Source of the DNA: Enoplosus armatus
Taxonomy: Eukaryota > Chordata > Actinopteri > Centrarchiformes > Enoplosidae
NCBI RefSeq assembly: GCF_043641665.1
Contig: NC_092183.1
Coordinates: 21,209,501-21,273,500 of the forward strand
Reading direction: 5' to 3'
Length of the DNA stretch: 64,000 nt
A model generated the notes under the pieces. It saw nothing but the letters and a program-made list of their open reading frames with translations. It ran no database searches and was not told the origin of the DNA. Shown here piece by piece: positions 55,414 to 64,000 of this stretch; position 1 is the stretch's first letter; every line of letters begins with the position of its first letter. The position numbers and the translations under genes were made by a program.

Positions 55414-58400
55414 ATGAGCTCCTCCTTTCCTAAATCTGAATCCACGACCTCCTTACTGAAATCATCCTCGGCGGCGAGGAGAGCAACACACCTCCCCGAA
55501 CGCACAGCAGAGAGCCGGAGAAGTCAGCATCAGCACCAGCACCAGCATCACCACCGTCCCGCCGCGCTCCAGAGCAGCAGCAAAGCCGAGGAGTCCTTCT
55601 GGTCGGCCGAGTGCGACATCAGTGCCCGGAGACCCCTGTGCCATCCGTCCCTCGTCGGCAGCCAGGACAGTAGTGATAATGCAGGCACTCGGGGCAAGTG
55701 CAAGTCGCATGCCCCTCACAGCCAAGTCCCCGACCCGCCGGAGCCAAACGGCGAGGCGGGCCGAGGTGTGAGGGAGCGCTGCAGGTCATCCAAGCCCACA
55801 CACCGGCACCACCACCGCAGGAAGCACAACCGGGAGGACCGTCCGCCGGCAGCAGGACCACCTGAACCCGAGCAACCCCGTCGCTGTCACACTCACACCC
55901 GCCCGGTCCCCAGGGTGCCCTCTCTGTCGGACAGCAACGACGACAGGGCTCCTCTCTGCGAGCCGAGGGACCTCAAAGGGGCTGGTTTGGCAAACAGTGG
56001 CGGCCAAGTCATCAGTCCATCCCCGTCCTCCTGCTCCCTGGTCCCGCTGTCCAGCAGGTCCTCTCGACGCTCCCGGAGGTCCAGCGCTGCGTCTTCTGCC
56101 TCCGATATCAATTTACGCACCATCCTCAATTCACTGTTTGGGCAGGTAGGAACCTGAACTACAGGGACATGCATGATGGAATTAAATAGGTCAGTTTGTT
56201 AAATGTAAGAGTGTTGGGGTGTGAAGTGCAGGGGTGCTCCTGGAAATGTTTGGGGGCCCCTGACAAGCTGTAAAAGTGGCACCCCAAACCCAAATTAATG
56301 TAAAACTTAATTGGAGCCTATCCTATAGGTTGGACTAACAGAAGGCTCGGCAAAGGATCATTTGTTTTAGAAACCGATTTGAATGGATGGCAGCACGGTT
56401 GGTGCCTCTTAGTACTGCAGGCTTCATCTGAAAGAAATCGAATGCATTGAATTCACTCAGGCTCGCCATGCAGATAATGGTGCTTTGTTATTTTCTACAA
56501 AAGCTCACACAGGCGAAGTGGTTAACTGGGGCATCTGGCTCCACTGACATCCTGTTTACAATCAATATACGCTAATGTGCTCTGTGATGCAGTCTGCAAA
56601 CACTGTCCTTTCTATGACTATAGAGGGAAAAGCTTCTTCTGCACATTTCTCATGTCATTTGTAAATACAGTTCTGCCTCCTATAGACCTCCTCAGTCAGG
56701 CAGTCCTTTCTCAGTGAAGTGGCAGCACTGGGGCAGATGAAACGGTCTAGTTCAGAGAGGTGGAAATCTCTGATGTGCTAATGCGTATTCGGTCAAAGAC
56801 AAAGATATATATTCGTGTCCCTGCATCATTCAATCAGCAACACTGCAGTAATTGTTGCGTTGCGTTTGAAGGGAATCACTTTGATGCCTCAGTCGGTGAT
56901 GGAGGCTCCTATTTTGAGCCTTAAATCTATTTACGCAAAAGACAAGAGCTCAGCTTGATATGCTTAGATTCTTCTCCGTGATGTGATTTTGCATCATTTT
57001 GGCCCACAGAGCTAAAGGCAGTTAAAGCAACCAGTTTTTGGTTTCCCATCACAAAGCTCCACCTCGCTGCTGAAACGCCTGATAATATGTTGTTTATCGA
57101 GGGCATCTTCCTGTCCTCTTTCTCAGAAGTCAGAGTTTAGTTCTTACCATGTAGGGTGTTTCATCCCATCATGAAATCAGGAGGCGATTTACGTATGTTG
57201 CAGAATTAGCTACGCTCTCAGCCATAAAAAAAAAGAAATAAGCTCAGTATGGGAACATGGAGATCTTGTGGCTTCAAGGGAAAATCATCTAGTACTTATA
57301 GTATGAAAGCCTATTCTACAAATAACCTGTGAGTCAGTCTGCGAGCAGCTCTGTGAAAACATTAGTGTGACCTGGAAAAGGTCTTTGATGAGACAGCTTA
57401 GATGGAGAGGAGTTCAGTGGCAGGCAGAAATGTAACGCATGGTTTGAGAGATACACACACTGCCTTTGGCATTTTGTCTGAACAATGCATCCAAAGTGAA
57501 GTGGATTTTTTACTGCTCCGGCTGCAGGTAGTGTTTCGACAAGCCAGAATGGAAATACGTGTGAACAGATGGTTGATCAGGTACCTGGGGACGAGAATTG
57601 TTTGAAGCCTTCCGTGCTATCTGTATTCTGATTTTGTCTTCCTTCTGTAGAAATACACACACACGTGTAGATCTAAACTTCACTCTAACAGATGGACTAT
57701 ACAGTAGCTGTATTCTTCACACAGTCACAGTCTTCATGTGTTTCTCTTTGGTGCCATGAGGCCGCTGGAGGTCAGAGTGACCTTGTCTATGCCGGCAGAG
57801 GGCAGAGGATGACGCGTGGGGGTGTGAGGCGAGAAAAAACATGCAGGCACATGCAGAAATATCAAGCGCAGCGAATGAATTCCAATGCAATCTCAAGGTT
57901 GCAAACAAACAAACGAAGGTGAGGAAGACGCCAAACACTGGAAATTGACCATTACAGATGAAGTGTTCTTGTAAACTTGCCTGCTCCGGATTTTCAGAAC
58001 CTAGGAAGAGCAAACGCCTCACAATATGTGTGTGTGAGACTCTGAAGCAAAGGTTACTTGTCAGGTGCACATTTGTTAATACTATATTTTCCTGCAGGAG
58101 ACTTGGCGCCCCTCGTCCCATTTCTCTTGTTTATTCTCGTGTTTGGTGCCTGAGAATCCGTGTTGAGCTGTCGGTGTTGTTCACAGAATAACTGTAACAG
58201 TTAGGTCAGTGTGACAGTTGGGTGAAATATCTCGCAGACAGTGGATCACCCTCTTTTCCTTTAATAGGCATAATTCTGTTTCCCTCCTTGGCCCACTTCC
58301 CCCTCTCATTTAGCTTCTCACCCTTACTCTTTTTCCCCTCTCTCTCTCTGTTACTGTGTGTCATTGGCGCTCTATTGCTACATTCAATTACTCCAGATAG

Positions 58401-61400
58401 TGCAGTACAGCGCAGTTCGCTGTTTTTTTTCAACCAGCAGTAGGTTAGCACCCCAGTCTTCATGGGTCTTGCTGCAACCAGAGTTTGTACTCCTCTCAAA
58501 ATCCAAACTGCAAACTTGGCGGAGAAAAAGCCCTCATGGTCCTTTTTAGTGCCTCTTTTCTCCTTTGGTATGGGAAACTGCTTAGACTGGCCTCTGAGAA
58601 CGGTAGGATTGTTTTCAGTGTTATTGCTCTGTTACACCCTGTCTTCTTGTCCTGTTTTTGTGGATTTTGTGGTGCATTTGAACCTGGACAGTAGTGCTGT
58701 ACTGCCTCTAGTTTTTGCGTAGTTATGCGGTTGCAGTTGTTCTTTCTGCTCAAACTCACACATTTTATCTGTGTGTGTGTGTGTGTGTGTTTTGCGAGAT
58801 ATGCCCTCACAAAAACAGTCAAATTCAGCATGTGTCATGATTATACTAGAATCAGTTTGGAGTTAGGAGCTTTGATGTCCACACTGTTTCATGAATGCCT
58901 TTATGATTTGAAACTTGTTCTGAAACCTCACTGCTTGTAGTTGGCTCTCGAGTGCGTTCTGCTACACATGTTAGATTAATGGCTTCAGACTCTGGCAGAC
59001 CTTTGGTGTGCAACGGGAACTATTCTAACAAAGACCTGCATGTCCCATGGAAGAAAATATGCCCTAATGTCTTCAGAGCATAGTGTCTTTTGTGATCACA
59101 GCATATGTAGCCGGTTCCCTGGCGCTTTAGCTCGTCTTTTGTCTGCTTCTGAGAATGTTTACTGTTCCTGTGACAGTGTATAGGTGTGAGGTGCCAGTCC
59201 CTACAACGTGGCAAGTAAACTGTTATGAGCGATGAGTGGAAAGTTGGCAACATGCTGTTTTATTGATGGCATTTACCTTTCTGACATGTTTTGATATTTC
59301 CAACATTGTTTCTTTCTCATTCACACTGGCACAACACACACACATAACACTTTTACAGAGATGTACAGTTCCATTTTAGGATTGAATATATTTCCAAGAA
59401 TATAGAGTCTACATTGACGTCACACATAATCTCTCAACTTGTATCTTTATTCCATTGTACTCCGAAGCTGCTGCAGATGTCTAACACTGTCTCTGCACCC
59501 CTCTGGAAAGATGCTCCAGGATGCTGAGAGGAGATGCAGAGGGGTGCTGTCCTGTGAGGAGGTGGGCCAGGCAGGGTATCTTGGGCCTTATCAGGAGTCC
59601 ATTGTTTCCATGACACAAAACTGCGTTCTCGTGAGCAACATACTGGGGCAAACCTGTGTCTTCCTGAGTAAAGGCATGGCCACATGCAGGCAGGCTGTAC
59701 GTAAGTCTGGACAAACACCTTATTTTTATCCACATCTGTCTGTATTCATTTCAGCATTATAGCTAACCTGGATAGGATTTATGTCATTACCAAACATGCT
59801 GCCACAGCAACTATCACCGCCTTTCAATTCTTTTCTTTGATAATATTTGACTATTTCCACTCCTGCTGCTTTTGACTGGTATGTTGCCGGCTGTCAGTAG
59901 GGAACACACAGGTTTGGAAAACGACTCAAATGACTACAAGAGTGTTCTGGAGCTTGCGCATCAACTAATTTATTTAAAAATAATATTTTGACATTTTAGG
60001 AAATATACTTGTTAGCTTAGCTTAGCAGCAAGTCTGGAAACAGGGGCAAACAGTTATCCCGCCTCTGTACAAAGGTAACAAACTCTGTCAACCGACACGT
60101 TATATCTTGTTTGTTTAATCTGTATAAAAAAACTTAGGTGTAAAAACATGTTGTTTCACAGAGCGTTATATGCTGGACTATTTCTCGTCGTGTATATGGC
60201 GTGTTAACTTGTGAGTTTTAGAGATGCTGGGATTTTGTTACCTTCCAACAGAGCTAGGCTAGCTGTTCCCCCTGTTTCCACTCTTTGTGCTAAGCTAAGC
60301 TAAGCTAACCAGCATGCTTTACAGTGCAGACACGAGAGTGGTATCATTTTTTTTTTATCTAACTCTCGGCAAGAAAGCGATTATTTCCCAAAATGTTATT
60401 CCTTTAAGAACAACAGATGACAGAGTTTTTACAACCCCATCTGCACAATCCACAGCTCATGTACCTCCTCGTCTACATTATTATATGGTGATGGATCAAT
60501 CAATGTACAGTGATGGCAGGTGAATTACATGAAAAGAGTGTTTTTGCACACGAGTGAATCATGAATCAGTGTAAGCGACGAAGGTTGATGCACTGACAGT
60601 GATGGATTGTCAGACTGACGTGGTGCACACGTGTTGGACTGGCTGGTTATGGGCTTGTGTGCCTCCTGTGTTTTTTGTGTCTGTGGTTCCGGTCAGACAG
60701 TTCTTCGGGTCTGACATCAACACTCAGTGTTGTGTTTAGACTTCTCACTGCTCCTGCTGTTAACCCCTGAGGGTTCTGGGATATGTCTGCCTCTGTCTCT
60801 GCCCTTTAAAGGTTGCGTTCATTGTAAGCAAGCGCTGGAAAAAAATAGAAACAGCCACATTCTTCTGTGAACTTGGTGGTTATGCTTCCCAGTCATACTT
60901 GATAGGGATCAGCCTGTTTATACTTGGAGGGTTTTGTCATCAAGATGTGAGATAGTTTCAGTCTACCTTTAACATCTTTCACTGTGAGGCATCCTTAAGT
61001 TGAGGTTCACCACCAAGGCTGAGGATTGTTATGGAGCAGATCGCTGATTTAGGTTTGGGCATCACTCGAGTCACAGCGTTGTCAGCGGTATGTTTGCTCA
61101 AAGCTTATACACAGAAGACTGTGTTTGTTATGATGTGTGATCGTGATGACTGCTTTTTTTCATGTGTCGCAAATTTGTTTTTTTAATATACTGACCAATG
61201 ACTGAATGTTATTTCTTTACAGGACAGAGAGCTGCGGCCAGAGGAGATGGATGGTAAGGAAGCTATTAAACAAAATGTGTTTTAAAACGATTAAACAACA
61301 CAAACATATGAGTAAAGTTAAATCAAAAGAAGGACAGGTTTTAATATGTGGTGCCAAATTAGTACTTATATGAGCAAAATAACATGTAAGTAAAACAAGG

Positions 61401-62294
61401 GCCATACAAATCACTTACTAATAATATTTCTGTTATTGCTCAACAGAGTTGCGGGATGCTTTCAAAGAGTTTGACAAGGACAAGGACGGTTTCATCAGCT
61501 GCAAAGACCTTGGAAACTGTATGAGAACCATGGGATACATGCCCACTGAAATGGAGCTGATTGAACTGAGCCAACAGATCAACATGAACTGTAAGGACTT
61601 AGCTGTCTTATGTATTCATATGTCATGACTACAGTTGTGTCCTTTATGTGTATTGTGGTTTGAAATTCTGTCTTCTTCTAATCTTTTTTTTTTTCTGAAG
61701 TGGGAGGTCATGTTGATTTTGAGGATTTTGTAGAGTTGATGGGCCCAAAACTCCTCGCCGAAACTGCAGACATGATCGGAATAAAGGAGTTAAAAGACGC
61801 GTTTAGAGAGGTAAGAGATTCAAATTCAGATCATTCGTTTCTGTAGCTCTGGTCATGTTGTGGGATTTTTACTATTTACTTTTTCCATTTTTAATGTTTT
61901 TCCCCTGCTTTTTGTTCTCAGTTTGACACTAATGGAGACGGTGCCATAAGCACATCTGAGCTCCGAGATGCAATGAGGAAGTTGTTGGGCCAACAGGTGA
62001 GATTTGGATCGGAGAGAGAGAACAGGGAGTCTCTAAAGCATTCTCATGTGAATACCCACTGTGTGTGGTGCTCCATTAACTGCTGCCAACCTTTTTGATC
62101 CCAGGTGGGTCTAAAGGAAGTAGAAGATATCCTGAGGGATGTTGACTTGAATGGTGACGGGCTTGTTGACTTTGAAGGTAAATTACCTTTTGCAAACTAC
62201 TTATTTAAGGTATGCTGTGGAGTTTAGAGCAGCTGTTGCATTTTGTCATTCTCCTCCTCTTTTCACAGAGTTTGTGCGAATGATGTCTCGCTAA
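55414..62294 (+). CDS. cabp1: Calcium-binding protein 1, long caldendrin-type isoform
   Basis: CaBP1/caldendrin is a neuronal calmodulin-like EF-hand protein that modulates voltage-gated calcium channels and IP3 receptors. Exons: 55414-56145, 61223-61253, 61447-61590, 61701-61810, 61922-61996, 62105-62177, 62269-62294; phases agree and the sum is 1191 nt, 396 aa (human caldendrin about 370). The long first exon begins [19 protein letters not shown], like the mammalian caldendrin N terminus, and ends NSLFGQ; it is low-complexity, with a [10 protein letters not shown] run near residue 40 and Pro/Arg/Ser-rich text. There are four EF hands: loop 1 [12 protein letters not shown], loop 2 degenerate ([12 protein letters not shown]), loop 3 [12 protein letters not shown] and loop 4 [12 protein letters not shown]. 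The C terminus is EFVRMMSR. The frame is open upstream to 55300 but without an ATG, so 55414 is the start. Confidence 0.94.
56146..58569. other. cabp1 intron after the caldendrin exon
   Basis: No additional exon was recognised. A short repeat-like stretch (GGGGTGCTCCTGGAAATGTT) lies at 56231-56300. The promoter of the short isoform must lie in the last few hundred bases, where the sequence is pyrimidine-rich (58245-58350) and has no evident TATA box. Confidence 0.5.
58570..62294 (+). CDS. cabp1: Calcium-binding protein 1, short myristoylated isoform from an internal promoter
   Basis: Alternative transcript of cabp1. Exon 1 (58570-58602, 33 nt) encodes [11 protein letters not shown] and ends in a GTAGGA donor; vertebrate short CaBP1 also starts MGNC and has PLR at the same place, and MG is an N-myristoylation signal. 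Exon 2 (59511-59696, 62 codons) encodes MLQDAERRC to MATCRQA, with [20 protein letters not shown] matching the mammalian alternative exon. Both are phase 0 and join the shared EF-hand exons starting at 61223. The sum is 678 nt, 225 aa (human CaBP1 long form 227). Skipping exon 2 keeps the frame and would give the human CaBP1-S-like short form. Exon 1 is too short to be found as an open frame and was recognised from the MGNC motif. Confidence 0.85.
59981..60412 (+). mobile_element. Foldback MITE copy 4
   Basis: In the cabp1 intron before the shared EF-hand exons. The left arm is shortened (TTTTGACATTTTAGGAAATA runs directly into GTTAGCTTAGCTTAGCAG); the core has CACGTTATATCTTGTTTGTT, and the right arm has TGCTAAGCTAAGCTAAGCTA, CACGAGAGTGGTATCA, CTAACTCTCGGCAAGAAAGC and TTTCCCAAAATGTTATTCCT. 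It matches the copies at 1108, 20205 and 30541. Confidence 0.78.
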
Positions 62295-64000
62295 GATCAT
62301 GCAGTGATCGGTCCTGAATGTGAAGCTGTGTCCTTCTCTATACTTGACCAAGTACAACCGAGGACATGCTAAGATCTCTGAGCCACCCGAATCTGAATGA
62401 CACTGGAATTAAAACTCCTTGAATGTTATGGAGCAAGGAGTCACCTCACACTTTCAATCAATAAGTGTTCTTCCTGAAAAGTCTCCAGTTCAACTGAGGC
62501 AGAATTTGCTGTAGCCTAGCTGATGATTGTCCAACTTATGTTTTTGCACTTTAATTCTCACTAAATAACTTCCTGTGTGGATAGATTGCTGGTGTCTTGT
62601 CTCATCCTCTACATGGTAAAAGTGTCTCGCAAAATGTCACCTTTGATGTACAACAATGTCAGGATGAGAGAGTGAATGCCTGTAGAAAAGATGTAAAGGA
62701 TCAGTGCGCTGTTTAACATTACAGTACATTTTCACACAGTATGTGTTATATTAGAAAGTGTAAGTGGAATGTCCTTTGTGTGACATTGGTGCTCCACCCA
62801 GGAACCCACGAGGCAATATCACACCTGTATTGCAACTGTGTGAAACATCTGTGATTTTTTTCAGTGTGCCAGTCCAGTCCTGTGAAAGCATCACTGTCTG
62901 ACAACTACATGCAACGAAGAAGCAGATTGCAGATATTAATGAGAAACAGAACTCTGAAATACATTTCATGTATGTTATTCGCCCCAAATCCATATTGCCC
63001 TGTCTTACAGTAGGAATGACATATGTGAACTGTATTTACAGTGGATGTGATTATGTTGTACCTGTACTGTATGTCAATGTCAATATGATTGTAGTTGTGG
63101 TAGCGTTCCACACACCTGTGTTGTCGAAGCAATTTTTATGCATGCCAAAGAGAGACATTTATTAAATTCAGTATGCACATTTGCATTTTTTGTCTAACAA
63201 AGTAAACAAAATATTTCGCCAAGTTAACTGTAGAAAAATAAAAAAGGTGTTTACATTTGAGCCCCCTTTTCTGTGGTGATGTTTCCAAAGGGAATACATA
63301 GTAGAAAATAGTTTTCTGTTTGTTATTTAGAAATGAAATGAAATGATACATACTCAAAAACATGTAGACAACAGCTTATTTTGGTCTGGACCTCTTAGGG
63401 TTATGTCAAACTTCTTAATCTCCACTGTTTGTCTATAAGGCCGATGTCGAAATGTCATTATCAGTATATTGGTAGAGCACTGTGTGCTGTCACTGCAAAC
63501 CTCCTTATAATATCCATTATTCATACACGTCTAGACTGCGGCTCGGTACGCTTTACCTGCAGCAACGGTGCAGAACCATAACTGTGTACGTAATCAAATG
63601 AAAATTCAAACTAAACAACTGCTGTGTCTCCTGTGTGACCTTTGGCTAATTTTGTCAAATGTTTCACACTGAAAACACATTCATTTTACAGATATTACTG
63701 AATACATATCAGATGGTAACACAGTATGCATGAAGTGTATCATAAAGAGATGCCGTGCTTATTTGCTTTTCTTACATACCAAACAGGTGCAGTAATTCTA
63801 TGTATCATTTATTATTATTATTATTATATTATCGTTATTATTTCTATTCACTGTTTGGTAACATATTTGTAAAAGAATGAAAAGCAGTTAGAAATGACCA
63901 CATTAACATTGACACTAAAATGTTCAGTGCAACAACTAGTTTCCATGTAGACAGAATAGGAGAGACTGTTGCAGGCACAGCAACACCCACGATCACACTG
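62295..64000 (+). other. cabp1: cabp1 3'UTR and downstream flank
   Basis: The non-coding 3' region has candidate poly(A) signals ATTAAA at 63161-63166 and AATAAA at 63237-63242, suggesting a 3'UTR of about 0.9 kb. Beyond that lies AT-rich flank with a short TTA repeat near 63811-63838. No further gene was seen before the window ends. Confidence 0.5.

Overview
This is vertebrate nuclear DNA, almost certainly from a ray-finned fish and probably a percomorph. The genes have many short exons with GT-AG introns, the proteins are closely related to mammalian ones, and the spacers carry fish-type palindromic MITEs and many CA/GT, CT and poly-G tracts. I saw no bacterial, viral or plasmid features. 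All homology calls rest on recognising protein motifs by eye; no search was run.

Layout. 1-5715: gene-free, with one foldback MITE, ending in the anapc5 promoter. 5716-12522 (+): anapc5, 17 coding exons, 770 aa, complete. 12523-15987: gene-free and repeat-rich. 15988-21747 (-): ggt1-type gamma-glutamyltransferase, 12 coding exons, 574 aa, complete, with a likely 5'UTR exon ending at 21903. 22100-25174: gene-free. 25175-36010 (+): lrrc75b, 4 coding exons, 376 aa. 39464-45430 (-): ggt5-type gamma-glutamyltransferase, 12 coding exons, with a one-base frameshift at about 42360. 45431-49458: gene-free, with a hAT-like MITE and long GT microsatellites. 49459-51275 (+): asphd2, 3 coding exons, 369 aa, with a long 3'UTR. 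55414-62294 (+): cabp1, with a caldendrin-type first exon and a separate internal promoter and first exon for the short myristoylated form.

The genes do not form one pathway. Anapc5 is a subunit of the anaphase-promoting complex. The two GGT paralogues are membrane ectoenzymes that cleave glutathione and its conjugates (GGT5 prefers leukotriene C4-type conjugates). Asphd2 is a predicted membrane 2-oxoglutarate oxygenase-like protein. Cabp1/caldendrin is a neuronal EF-hand regulator of calcium channels and IP3 receptors. The order ggt1-lrrc75b-ggt5-asphd2 recalls human 22q11-q12, and anapc5 and cabp1 recall human 12q24, so the window looks like an ancestral vertebrate linkage block.

The points most worth checking are the ggt5 frameshift and a frame-preserving alternative splice that would bypass it, a diverged second copy of the ggt1 5'UTR exon inside intron 4 with a mutated splice donor, and a 33-nt first exon of cabp1 starting MGNC.
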